In this document: piece by piece, positions 26,791-35,837 of the stretch | Layout: the number at the start of each line of letters is the position of its first letter | Numbering within the stretch: the first letter of the stretch is position 1 | From: Ferruginibacter sp. | Lineage (GTDB): Bacteria; Bacteroidota; Bacteroidia; Chitinophagales; Chitinophagaceae | DNA length: 64,000 nucleotides | Assembly (NCBI GenBank): GCA_014379905.1 | Contig: JACMKX010000102.1 | Coordinates: 1 to 64,000, forward strand | Direction of reading: 5' to 3' | Translations under genes and position numbers: made by a program | Notes under the pieces: model-generated | What the model was told of the DNA's origin: nothing | Seen by the model: only the letters and a program-made list of their open reading frames with translations | The model's database searches: none

Positions 26791-27885
26791 ATGAAGTACC
26801 TGCTTCCTTTTTTATTGATATTATTTTCCTGCGGTAATGGGGAACATGCAGAAAAAAATATGCCGCAAAAAGATGCTGTTTACTCCTGTATGCAGCTACC
26901 GGAAAGATTTAAATCAGATACGGCTTTTAATTCCATTCAATTTAACGGCGATAGTTCAACCACTGGTATGGTATTGATACCAGGCGGAACATTTGATATG
27001 GGAGGAGATAAAGAAAGTGCTGATGCAGATGAATTACCCAAACACAAAGTACAGGTAAATTCATTTTTTATGGATGCAACCGAAGTGACCAATGCACAGT
27101 TCCACAAATTTATAGCCGCCACCCATTATGTTACCACGGCAGAAAAAAAACCAGATTGGGAAGCTTTCAAAAATTCATTACCGCCGGAAACGGAAAAACC
27201 AGCAGACAGTTTATTGGTAGCAGCTTCGCTTGTATTTAAACAAACAAGTGGCCCGGTTGATCTCAACGATTTTAATCAATGGTGGGTATGGGAGGTAGGT
27301 GCTGATTGGAAACATCCGCAGGGGCCAAAGAGTGATATTAATGGGAAAGAAAATTATCCCGTGGTGCATATAAGCTGGGATGATGCGATGGCCTATTGCA
27401 AATGGGCGGGCAAAAGATTGCCCACGGAAGCGGAGTGGGAGTTTACCGCAAGGGGAGCATTGATTAATAATACTTATCCCTGGGGCAATGAACCGGTGAA
27501 TAGAGGCAAATCAAAAACAAATAGCTGGGATGGGAAATTTCCTTACCTGAATGAAAAAAAAGACGGTTTTATAAGAACTGCACCTGTTAAGTCGTTTGCG
27601 CCTAATGATTATGGTTTGTATGATATGGCTGGTAATGTTTGGGAATGGTGCAGTGACCTGTATGATCATGATTATTACAAAACATTGGCAGGTAAAACCT
27701 CGATCAATCCTACCGGTCCCGGTAAATCCAACGACCCGCAGGATCCCTATGCTGAGAAAAGAATTATGCGGGGTGGTAGTTTTTTATGCAACGATGCCTA
27801 CTGTAGTGGTTACCGGGTGGCAAGAAGAATGAAAAGCAGTCATGATACCGGGCTGGAGCATACGGGGTTCAGGTGTGTAAAATAG
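26791..27885 (+). CDS. Formylglycine-generating-enzyme-like (SUMF1) lipoprotein
   Basis: 364 residues; signal peptide with lipobox LILFSC (Cys14). The FGE-sulfatase domain spans about 50-364: GMVLIPGGTFDMGG, MDATEVTNAQFHKF, KRLPTEAEWEFTARG, YDMAGNVWEWCSD and the C-terminal GGSFLCNDAYCSGYR..GFRCVK. The two cysteines at 333 and 338 correspond to the copper-binding active pair of human FGE (C336/C341), so oxidation of a sulfatase cysteine to formylglycine is chemically possible, in the periplasm or on the surface. No sulfatase gene is nearby. Start is ATG 26791; a TTG two codons upstream is not needed. Confidence 0.85.
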   Translation: MKYLLPFLLILFSCGNGEHAEKNMPQKDAVYSCMQLPERFKSDTAFNSIQFNGDSSTTGMVLIPGGTFDMGGDKESADADELPKHKVQVNSFFMDATEVTNAQFHKFIAATHYVTTAEKKPDWEAFKNSLPPETEKPADSLLVAASLVFKQTSGPVDLNDFNQWWVWEVGADWKHPQGPKSDINGKENYPVVHISWDDAMAYCKWAGKRLPTEAEWEFTARGALINNTYPWGNEPVNRGKSKTNSWDGKFPYLNEKKDGFIRTAPVKSFAPNDYGLYDMAGNVWEWCSDLYDHDYYKTLAGKTSINPTGPGKSNDPQDPYAEKRIMRGGSFLCNDAYCSGYRVARRMKSSHDTGLEHTGFRCVK

Positions 27886-27948
27886 ATCCGGCTGCCATCT
27901 GAGTGAGTCACCCCCCGGGAGGGTGGCCCACTCAGATGGCAGCCGGAT
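27886..27948. terminator. Strong bidirectional terminator
   Basis: A perfect 20-bp stem, ATCCGGCTGCCATCTGAGTG (27886-27905) with its complement at 27929-27948, extended inside by CACCC/GGGTG. It begins right after the FGE stop and ends two bases before the stop of the convergent NarL-type gene; T runs flank on both strands. Confidence 0.88.
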
Positions 27949-27950
27949 TT

Positions 27951-28583
27951 TCAAATATTAAAACTGTTGGCCAGTTCTTTCAATTCGAGCAGGTTGGACA
28001 CTTTTAATTTTTCAAAAATGCGGGCCTTATGCGTTCCAACTGTAGATACCTGCAGGTTTAAACGTTGCGCTATCTGGCTGATTCCATCTCCTGCCAGCAA
28101 CATAGATACTATCTCAAATTCCCTGGGTGATAAGGCATCAAAGGAATTTTCTTTTTTAAGATCACCACCCAATTCGGCAAGTACTTCCAGCAATGTTTCG
28201 CTGATGTATCTTTTGCCATTTAATATAATGTTAATGGCTTTTATGATCTCATCGAGCGGCGCCACTTTGTTAATAAAACCACGGGCACCCGCATTTAAAA
28301 AACGTTTGGCATAAATGCTTTCTGAGTTCATGGAAAACACCAGTACTTTTAAATTGGGATAATTATTACGAATATATTCCATCAGGGTAAAGGTATTCGT
28401 ATTGGGCATTTTAATATCAAGAATGATAAGATCGTAGAAGTGAAGCTTTAATTTTATCAGGGCAGATTCGCCATCTTCAGCTTCATCAATGATGCAGGGT
28501 TTATATAGATCGGACAGGATCAGTTTTAAACCAGATCTAACTACTACATGGTCGTCAATTAATAAAAATCTCATCGTTTTCAA
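27951..28583 (-). CDS. NarL/FixJ-type response regulator
   Basis: 210 residues: receiver (FLLIDDHVVVRSG, ILDIKMPNTNT with phospho-Asp, FSMNSES, FINKVAP) and a LuxR-type helix-turn-helix (LSPREFEIVSMLLAGDGISQIAQRL, about 145-205). Its gene lies 26 bases downstream of the pseudo-receiver kinase on the same strand, the normal pairing for a HisKA_3 kinase. It should bind DNA as a phosphorylated dimer. M1 or M4 could be the start. Confidence 0.92.
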   Translation of the reverse strand: MKTMRFLLIDDHVVVRSGLKLILSDLYKPCIIDEAEDGESALIKLKLHFYDLIILDIKMPNTNTFTLMEYIRNNYPNLKVLVFSMNSESIYAKRFLNAGARGFINKVAPLDEIIKAINIILNGKRYISETLLEVLAELGGDLKKENSFDALSPREFEIVSMLLAGDGISQIAQRLNLQVSTVGTHKARIFEKLKVSNLLELKELANSFNI

Positions 28584-28609
28584 AATCTTTAGGGGTAATT
28601 CAACAATCC

Positions 28610-30067
28610 TTAAATAAACAAAGCTGTTTCATTTAAGGGGAATTTCACGGATAATTTACTGCCTTTCTCCGGGCCTGAGTACACATCCAGTTTACCTGCA
28701 TACATACTTACCCGGCTTTGTATATTACTTAAACCAATTCCCTGCCTTTTTTTAGCAGTGTCAAAACCAATTCCATTGTCACTTACCTCAAGATAGATAT
28801 CATTTTCGTTAGTTGAAAGTAAAATATTTGCCTGGCTTGCTTTGGAATGCTTTAAAATATTGGTTAATTGTTCCTGTATTATCCTGTAAAGGGTTAGTTT
28901 AAAATTCTCATTCAGGTTATCTTCCTTAAAATTATGGTAGTTGATATAAATTTGTAATTCGTTGACCATCATTATATCATCTGTAAGATTATTAATTGAT
29001 TCGCATAGACCCAATTCGTAAATAAGCGGTGCATGCAACACTTTGGAGAGCGACCTGATCTCTTCTATTGCGTTCTTAATATAACCTGATGCCTGGCTAA
29101 GTAGCAGCTCATTATTGGATATATCGTTTGCTGCGGCATCAATATACAGCTTGCTTGCACTGAGCAACTGGTTCACATTATCGTGAAGTTCTTTCCCAAT
29201 TTCCGTTCTTTCCTTTTCCTGTGCAGTAACTACCGCTTCTGCAATTTGTTTTTGTTTAAGCAATGTTTCCTGCTCCAGTTCTCTTTCCAGCAAAACACGT
29301 GTAGTGATGTCTTCCATGGTGCCGATCATTCTTACCGGTTTTCCTTCCTCGTAAATAATATATCCGCGATCATAAAAAAAACGGTATTCACCTGAATGTG
29401 TTTTAAACCTGTACTCATCTTCCCATTTATTAATATGCCCATCTTTAAAAATGCCATTTAATTTATTCATTACCCGATTTATATCTTCAGGGTGCAGGCC
29501 TTTCTCCCAAAAATCGGCATCAACTTTTTTTGTTCTCTGGTTATATCCCAGGCTTATTTGCAGGCCGTTGCCCATCCATATGGATCTTCTTTTATCAAGT
29601 TCCCAATCCCATACAATATCATTGGTAGCCTTTGCTAAAAGTTCAAAACGCTCAATCATCTCTTTCAGTTCTACATCTTTTTTCTTCCTTTCAAGACAAT
29701 ACTGGATAGATTTTTTTAGAATCGGAGGAGTAAGTTCTGCTTTAAATAAATGATCATCGGCGCCCAACATGATAGCATCAACACTAGTATCGTCTTCAGG
29801 AGATATAATTATAAAGGGAGCATCTGTTGCTGAACGCAATTCCTTAAAAGTAATATCCGGTGTTGGATTCTCTCCGGCAGTAATACCGCAAAAAATAATC
29901 TCGGGATTTGTGACTTTGATTGCTGCCAGCGCAGTTGTATAATTTTCTACACTGGCAAAATCAGTCAATACAATTTTACATTCTTTCAATAATTGAAAAA
30001 AATCATCTTTATCTTTCCCTACATTTTCGATCAATAAAACCCTCAATCCTTCCTGGAGGCGAATCAT
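28610..30067 (-). CDS. HisKA_3 kinase with pseudo-receiver and PAS
   Basis: 485 residues. The N-terminal 125 residues have the receiver fold pattern (VLLIENVGKDKDDF, PEIIFCGITAGENP, LFKAEL), but the phospho-accepting Asp is Gly61 and one acidic residue is Asn15, so it cannot be phosphorylated in the usual way. A PAS domain (about 140-258, WDWELDKRR..DITTR) is followed by HisKA_3 (His295 in GKELHDNVNQ) and HATPase (DNGIGFDT, GIGLSNIQSR). It is in an operon with the NarL-type regulator at 27951. Confidence 0.9.
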   Translation of the reverse strand: MIRLQEGLRVLLIENVGKDKDDFFQLLKECKIVLTDFASVENYTTALAAIKVTNPEIIFCGITAGENPTPDITFKELRSATDAPFIIISPEDDTSVDAIMLGADDHLFKAELTPPILKKSIQYCLERKKKDVELKEMIERFELLAKATNDIVWDWELDKRRSIWMGNGLQISLGYNQRTKKVDADFWEKGLHPEDINRVMNKLNGIFKDGHINKWEDEYRFKTHSGEYRFFYDRGYIIYEEGKPVRMIGTMEDITTRVLLERELEQETLLKQKQIAEAVVTAQEKERTEIGKELHDNVNQLLSASKLYIDAAANDISNNELLLSQASGYIKNAIEEIRSLSKVLHAPLIYELGLCESINNLTDDIMMVNELQIYINYHNFKEDNLNENFKLTLYRIIQEQLTNILKHSKASQANILLSTNENDIYLEVSDNGIGFDTAKKRQGIGLSNIQSRVSMYAGKLDVYSGPEKGSKLSVKFPLNETALFI

Positions 30068-30198
30068 AGTTAATTTTTTTTGCCTTAAAATAATCTGAAA
30101 TTTATGGGCTAATTTTAAGGAGTGACAGGAATAGGTGGGCGCAAATTAGGGCAATTTGTACTAATCGCCGGCATTTAAAACATAAAAGGGCATTTATA

Positions 30199-33100
30199 AT
30201 GATAAAAGCCGGTATAAGAAATTATGTATTAAATAATAACATGAAATGGGCTTTCATCGCAGCATTAGTATGCGTTGGATACTTAATATGGGCAACTTTT
30301 AATAACCTGCATCAAACCAATCATGAAAGCAACAAAGTAAAAACTTCGCTTAGCAGGTTATTAAGGCTGGAAAATATCCTGGTCAATGTAAAGTCGGTCG
30401 AGTCGGGACAAAGAGGCTTTGTGCTATCGGGAGATGACACTTACCTGGGTTCCTATTACAAGGGTATAACGGGTATAAAAAGAGATACAGCTGTATTGAA
30501 AGCTTTCAGGCCAAACAGTGTTAATGAAATAGCCATACAAGATAAGTTACTGAGAGATATAGATGCAAAGATCAGGCATTCAGAAAATGTAATCGCCCTT
30601 TTTCGCAGGTATGGTGTAGACTCTGTCAGGCATATTATAGATGCAAAAGAAGGCCTCGTATTAATGGATAGTATTAATCGTTTTGTGTTTAAGCTTGAAA
30701 CCAACGACCGGGCTGTACTTCATACCGCTAATACCAGCGCTCAAAGATTAGCGAGGCAAACCACTTTACAATTATCGTTGCTGGCTGTTTTATTTTTATT
30801 GATAATGGGCATCACCTGGTATATAACCAACAGGGATTTTAAAAAGATCCTCCACTCCGAAAAAAAATTAAAATTTAATGCTTCACTTATCCGCAATATT
30901 TCCGACCCTATTATTACTACCAGCACCGATGATATCATAACCAACTGGAATATATATGCAGAAGCATTGTATGGCTACAAAGAAAATGAAGCCATCGGGA
31001 AAAACGTGTTTGAAATATTAAAGATCAGCCCGGAACACAAGGAGCTGGAAAGTGCGGCCCTGCTGCAAGGTGCCAATGATTATTGGAAAGGCGAGTCCAT
31101 CCATTATCACCGGAACGGGGAAATGTTGTATGTAGAGGTAACAGTATCATCCATAAAAGATGATTCGGGCAGCGCCGTCGGTTTTGTATCGGTAATAAGA
31201 GATATTACCACAAGAAAACTGGCTGAAGAGCAACTAAATGTTTTAAGAAACAACCTGGAGGAGGAAGTAAAAATAAAGTCTGCCGAGCTTAAAAATGTTT
31301 TTTCCCGCATCACTGATGCTTTTATTGCCTTTGATAATAACTGGAATTATACCTACCTCAATAAACAGGCAGCAGAACTGCACGGCCGTACTATAGAAGA
31401 ACTGCTTGGAAAAAATGTTTGGGAAGAATATCCGCAGGTAATGAGTGAGCCTTTTTATGAAGCTCTGCAAAAAGCAAAAAAAACGGGCGAACCACAGCGG
31501 GTGCAGTTGTATTATTCCGAGATCAATAAATGGTATGAAGACCTTATTTATCCTTCCGCAGACGGGATATCGGTGTATTACCACGACATTACCACACGAA
31601 AACAGGCAGAACTGGCACTGGTACTGGCGCACGAAAAACTGAACTATCATATTAATAATACCCCGATGGGTGTGGTGGAATTTGATGTTAACAGGCGGGT
31701 AAAAACATGGAGTAACCGTGCCGAAGAAATATTTGGATGGACGGAGGCCGAGATGCTGGAGAAACCCGACGCTTTAAAAGCACTCGTTTCTAAAGATGAT
31801 ATACACCAGGTTCAGCAATCAATAGATGGCCTTTCTTCCAGGGAAACCAATAAAGGTATTATGCACCTGAGGAATTATACAAAAAACAAGGAAATAATTT
31901 ACTGCGACTGGTATAATTCTGTATTAAAAGACAACCAGGGTCATGTTACCGGTATTATGTCATTGGTGCAGGACGTTACCACCAAAAAACAAATTGAAAG
32001 TGATCTGAAAGAAGCAGAAGAAAAGTTTCGCAACCTGGTAGAACAATCAATGGTAGGGGTGTATATTATGCAGGATACAAAATGTACGTATGCCAACCCA
32101 AGGCTGGAAGAAATTACAGGTTACACTATATCCGAACTGACGAATATGGATTCTATTCTTGAGATTATTCATGAAGATGACAGGGATAAGGTAATGCAAA
32201 GTTTTTTAGAAAGATACAGCGGAAGTGTAAAAAGTTTGAATTACCAGTTCAGGGGCAGGAAAAAAGATGGTGAATTGATCTATGTGGAAGTATTTGGATC
32301 TGTAACACAGTACCAGGGGCGCCCGGCAATTATCGGAACTTTAATTGATGTCACAGACAGGTACTTCGCTACCAGGGCAATTGAAGAGTCGAAAATGGCG
32401 CTTCAAAAATCCAACGAACGCTTTGAACTGGTATCCAAAGCTACCAATGATTCCATATGGGACTGGGATCTGCAGGAGAAATCTATCTGGGGTAATGAAG
32501 CATTCCGCAGCCTGTTTGAAACAGAAAATGATAATACCGAATTGGGGATGGAAGATTTTGCCAACCGCATTCATCCGGATGACAGGAAAAGGATATTGAA
32601 ATTGCTGGATGATTCCTTTAAACAGGGACAAACATTTATAAAAGCAGAATTTAAATTCATGCTTTCCAACAGCACACAGTATATTATTGTTGATGATAAA
32701 GCACATATTCTTTATAATGAACAGGGCAAAGCCGTTCGCCTTTTGGGAGCCTTGCGTGATATTACCAGGCAAAAAATGAATGAAGAAAGGATCATTTTTG
32801 AAAAAGAATTATCTGATACCATCATCAATAGTTTGCCTGGCGTTTTTTATCTCTATAATAAAGAAGGTAAATTTTACCGCTGGAATAAAAACCTGGAAAT
32901 CGTTACGGGTTACAGTGCTGCAGAACTCGAATACCTTACACCACTTGATCTTATCAACCCTGTTGACAGGCAACTGGTTGGTTCCAAAATTGCCAATGTT
33001 TTTGCAAACGGGCAGGATTTTGTAGAATCTTCCCTCATAAGCAGAACAGGAAAAGTAACTCCTTTTTATTTTACCGGCCAGCTTATACAATATGAAGGTG

Positions 33101-34560
33101 AACTATGCCTGATGGGGGTTGGTATTGATATTTCAGAAAAACTTGATTCGCAACAAAGGCTGGCACACAGTGAAGAACGCTATCGCACACTAATAGAACA
33201 GGCTTCTGATGGAATTTTTATAAGTAATGCAGATGGACAATACATTGATGTAAATTCCAATGGTATTAAATTGTCGGGGTATACCAAAGATGAATTACTC
33301 ACGCTAACCATTTACGACCTGATGGCACCCGGCGAGGCAGAACATAATCCTATTCGCCTGGAAGAATTGCAACTGGGCAATGTTGTGATCAATGAGCGAA
33401 AGCTAAAAAGAAAAGGCGGTGACCTTATCAACGTAGAGATTAGTGCTAAACTTTTGGTGGATGGCCGTTTTCTTGGTATGGTAAGAGATATTACCGCACG
33501 TAAAATTGCAGAAGAAGCTTTGATATTATCTGAAGAAAAGTACCGGCTGCTTTTTTACAAGAACCCTATGCCCATGATGATGATATCAATGCCCGAAAGA
33601 AATTTTTTGGACATAAATGATGCCGCCATTGATTTTTATGGTTATTCAAAAGAAGAATTTTTAACCATGAATGTAATGAACATAAGACCTGAAGCTGACA
33701 GGGAGAAATTAAAAACGATGTTGGCCGAAAGGGGTCCCGGAATAAATTATGCCGGTATATGGCGGCATGTAAAAAAAGACGGAGGGGTTGTAAATGTAAA
33801 TATTATATCGCATGATATTTCTTATGAAGGTCAGCCCGCCAGGCTGGTACTCGCAGATGATGTAACAGAACAAATGCTGGCCGAAGAAAGCCTGCAGCAA
33901 TCGCATGAAGCCTATCGCAACCTGGCTTCGCACCTTGAAACCATCCGGGAAGCAGAGCGTACACACATAGCAAGGGAAATCCATGATGAACTGGGGCAGC
34001 AATTAACCGGGTTGAAAATGGATATATCCTGGCTCAGCAAAAAATTGAAATCAGAAGACAAAGACGTGCAGGAGAAATTTATGGAAACGATTGAGCTGAT
34101 AGATGGTACCGTAAAAACAGTAAGGCGTATTGCCACCGAACTCAGGCCAAGTATTCTCGACGATCTTGGTTTAATTGCAGCCATGGAATGGCAGAGTGAA
34201 GAATTTGAAAGACGCAGCACCATCAAAACCAAATTTGAAAGTAATGTAACTGCTATTGCTATTAATACCGACCTGGCAACCGGTGTGTTTCGTATTTACC
34301 AGGAAAGTCTTACCAATGTAATGCGCCACGCAGATGCCAGGATGGTAGAAGCCTCCCTGTTTTTTACGGATAACGAGATCAGGCTTAGTATAGCAGATGA
34401 TGGCAAAGGATTTATAGTGGAGGAGATCGCTAATAAAAAAACACTCGGCCTCATGGGAATGAGGGAAAGAGCTACCTTGTTGGGTGGCACTTATGAAATT
34501 TCCAGCATGCCGGAAAAGGGAACAGCAGTAATAATTGTGGTGCCGTTCAAGAAAATATAA
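30199..34560 (+). CDS. CHASE3 / eight-PAS membrane histidine kinase
   Basis: 1453 residues. TM1 (about 17-36), a periplasmic CHASE3 domain (about 40-185, with VKSVESGQRGFVLSGDD), TM2 (about 192-210), then eight PAS/PAC units ending with D(I/V)(T/S) linkers, and a HisKA_3 domain with His1262 in AREIHDELGQQ, ending in HATPase (DDGKGFIV, GLMGMRERA). PAS 7 resembles the duplicated PAS pair of the 19589 protein. The NarL-type regulator 28 bases downstream is its likely target. The extracytoplasmic ligand is unknown. Confidence 0.9.
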   Translation: MIKAGIRNYVLNNNMKWAFIAALVCVGYLIWATFNNLHQTNHESNKVKTSLSRLLRLENILVNVKSVESGQRGFVLSGDDTYLGSYYKGITGIKRDTAVLKAFRPNSVNEIAIQDKLLRDIDAKIRHSENVIALFRRYGVDSVRHIIDAKEGLVLMDSINRFVFKLETNDRAVLHTANTSAQRLARQTTLQLSLLAVLFLLIMGITWYITNRDFKKILHSEKKLKFNASLIRNISDPIITTSTDDIITNWNIYAEALYGYKENEAIGKNVFEILKISPEHKELESAALLQGANDYWKGESIHYHRNGEMLYVEVTVSSIKDDSGSAVGFVSVIRDITTRKLAEEQLNVLRNNLEEEVKIKSAELKNVFSRITDAFIAFDNNWNYTYLNKQAAELHGRTIEELLGKNVWEEYPQVMSEPFYEALQKAKKTGEPQRVQLYYSEINKWYEDLIYPSADGISVYYHDITTRKQAELALVLAHEKLNYHINNTPMGVVEFDVNRRVKTWSNRAEEIFGWTEAEMLEKPDALKALVSKDDIHQVQQSIDGLSSRETNKGIMHLRNYTKNKEIIYCDWYNSVLKDNQGHVTGIMSLVQDVTTKKQIESDLKEAEEKFRNLVEQSMVGVYIMQDTKCTYANPRLEEITGYTISELTNMDSILEIIHEDDRDKVMQSFLERYSGSVKSLNYQFRGRKKDGELIYVEVFGSVTQYQGRPAIIGTLIDVTDRYFATRAIEESKMALQKSNERFELVSKATNDSIWDWDLQEKSIWGNEAFRSLFETENDNTELGMEDFANRIHPDDRKRILKLLDDSFKQGQTFIKAEFKFMLSNSTQYIIVDDKAHILYNEQGKAVRLLGALRDITRQKMNEERIIFEKELSDTIINSLPGVFYLYNKEGKFYRWNKNLEIVTGYSAAELEYLTPLDLINPVDRQLVGSKIANVFANGQDFVESSLISRTGKVTPFYFTGQLIQYEGELCLMGVGIDISEKLDSQQRLAHSEERYRTLIEQASDGIFISNADGQYIDVNSNGIKLSGYTKDELLTLTIYDLMAPGEAEHNPIRLEELQLGNVVINERKLKRKGGDLINVEISAKLLVDGRFLGMVRDITARKIAEEALILSEEKYRLLFYKNPMPMMMISMPERNFLDINDAAIDFYGYSKEEFLTMNVMNIRPEADREKLKTMLAERGPGINYAGIWRHVKKDGGVVNVNIISHDISYEGQPARLVLADDVTEQMLAEESLQQSHEAYRNLASHLETIREAERTHIAREIHDELGQQLTGLKMDISWLSKKLKSEDKDVQEKFMETIELIDGTVKTVRRIATELRPSILDDLGLIAAMEWQSEEFERRSTIKTKFESNVTAIAINTDLATGVFRIYQESLTNVMRHADARMVEASLFFTDNEIRLSIADDGKGFIVEEIANKKTLGLMGMRERATLLGGTYEISSMPEKGTAVIIVVPFKKI

Positions 34561-34588
34561 TTATATTGAGTCATAAGAACAATTTTAC

Positions 34589-35218
34589 ATGATCAGGGTA
34601 CTCATTGCAGATGACCATACAGTGGTAAGAAGGGGACTAAGGCAGATATTGCTGGAAGGGTTTCCTACTGCCCAGATAGAAGAAGTGCCGGATGCCGAGG
34701 AACTCATAAAAAGGGTCATGCAGGCAGAATGGGATGTGGTGATAAGTGATTTGAGTATGCCCGGGCGTAGCGGCCTGGAAGCCTTGCAACAAATAAAACA
34801 GGTACAGCCTAAACTTCCTGTGTTGATATTGAGCATTCATCCCGAAGAACAGTATGCCATCAGGGTATTAAAAGCCGGGGCCTCCGGTTATTTAAGTAAA
34901 GACAGTGCACCGGATGAACTGGTAAATGCAGTACAAAGAGTATTGCTGGGAAAAAAATATATAACCGAAACTATTGCTGAAAAACTGGCTTCCGTACTTG
35001 ACCAGGATTCTAACAAATCTCCCCATGAATATTTATCAGACAGGGAATTCAGCGTGCTTAAAATGCTGGCAAGTGGCAAATCGGTGTCTGAAATTGCAGA
35101 ATCGCTTTTTTTAAGCGTTACTACTGTAAGCACTTACCGCAGCAGGATAATGATGAAGATGAACATGAAAAGCAATGCCGATCTCACCCTGTATGCAGTA
35201 GAGCATAAACTGCTCTGA
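34589..35218 (+). CDS. NarL/FixJ-type response regulator
   Basis: 209 residues: receiver (VLIADDHTVVRRG, ISDLSMPGRSG, LSIHPEEQ, YLSKDSA) and LuxR-type helix-turn-helix (LSDREFSVLKMLASGKSVSEIAESL, about 148-205). Gene order and spacing indicate co-transcription with the CHASE3 kinase. DNA targets unknown; the inverted repeat 26 bases after its stop could be one (guess). Confidence 0.92.
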   Translation: MIRVLIADDHTVVRRGLRQILLEGFPTAQIEEVPDAEELIKRVMQAEWDVVISDLSMPGRSGLEALQQIKQVQPKLPVLILSIHPEEQYAIRVLKAGASGYLSKDSAPDELVNAVQRVLLGKKYITETIAEKLASVLDQDSNKSPHEYLSDREFSVLKMLASGKSVSEIAESLFLSVTTVSTYRSRIMMKMNMKSNADLTLYAVEHKLL

Positions 35219-35244
35219 TCTTCAACACTTTATTAATTTGTAGA

Positions 35245-35290
35245 ATGTGTACTACAGGTTAATAGTATAACTTGTACATATAGTACACAT
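35245..35290. promoter_or_regulatory. 10-bp perfect inverted repeat before a receiver gene
   Basis: ATGTGTACTA (35245-35254) and TAGTACACAT (35281-35290) are perfect complements, 26 bases apart, 64 bases upstream of the stand-alone receiver. The TGTGTACT half also forms the arms of the repeat at 2197-2232. Operator or hairpin; not decidable by eye. Confidence 0.4.
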
Positions 35291-35353
35291 GGGTGCTTAC
35301 AGGATCTTGCTGTGCAGCCCGGTATTTTTGTATCACAAATCACAACGGGAGGT

Positions 35354-35764
35354 ATGAATACCAAGAAAATCAAAGTATTAATTGTTGATGATTCGCATAT
35401 CGTCCTGGATAGACTTTCGGTAATTATTACCGAAATGCTTTCAGTTAATCCCGTTTTAATATCCAAATCTTTTAATGAGGCAGTAGACCTGATAAATGTT
35501 GAATTACCGGATGTTATATTACTCGACATACAGTTACCGGGAAAGAACGGAATAGAATTACTTGCTTTTGTTAAATCCAATTATCCTAATATAAAGATCA
35601 TCATAGTAACCAACAGGGCCAGTGCTTATTACAAAGATCTTTGCGATCAAATGGGAGCTAACAGTTTTGTTGATAAGTCAAAAGAATTTGAAAAGATCCC
35701 TGGCATTATTGAAACGCTTTGTTGCATAAATAGTTGTGAAACTAACATTCGGCTTACCCATTAG
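35354..35764 (+). CDS. Stand-alone receiver protein
   Basis: 136 residues, one receiver domain: VLIVDDSHIVLDRL (acidic pocket), ILLDIQLPGKNG (phospho-Asp), IIVTNRAS, FVDKSKEF (Lys). No output domain and no Rcp-type C-terminal helix, so it differs from the three Rcp1-like proteins of the island. ATG 35354 follows a GGGAGG ribosome-binding-like stretch. It may be a phosphate sink or interact with the CHASE3 kinase encoded just upstream. Confidence 0.85.
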   Translation: MNTKKIKVLIVDDSHIVLDRLSVIITEMLSVNPVLISKSFNEAVDLINVELPDVILLDIQLPGKNGIELLAFVKSNYPNIKIIIVTNRASAYYKDLCDQMGANSFVDKSKEFEKIPGIIETLCCINSCETNIRLTH

Positions 35765-35808
35765 CAAAGCCCTAAACCAGCATATAAGAAAGCTCGTTCA
35801 AGCTTGAG

Positions 35809-35837
35809 AACCGGTAGAATAATCTACTGGTTTTTTT
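35809..35837. terminator. Terminator between receiver and acyl-CoA synthetase genes
   Basis: AACCGGTAGA, loop ATAA, TCTACTGGTT (one G-T pair) followed by TTTTTTT. Serves the plus-strand receiver gene; it touches the 3' end of the convergent gene. Confidence 0.85.
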
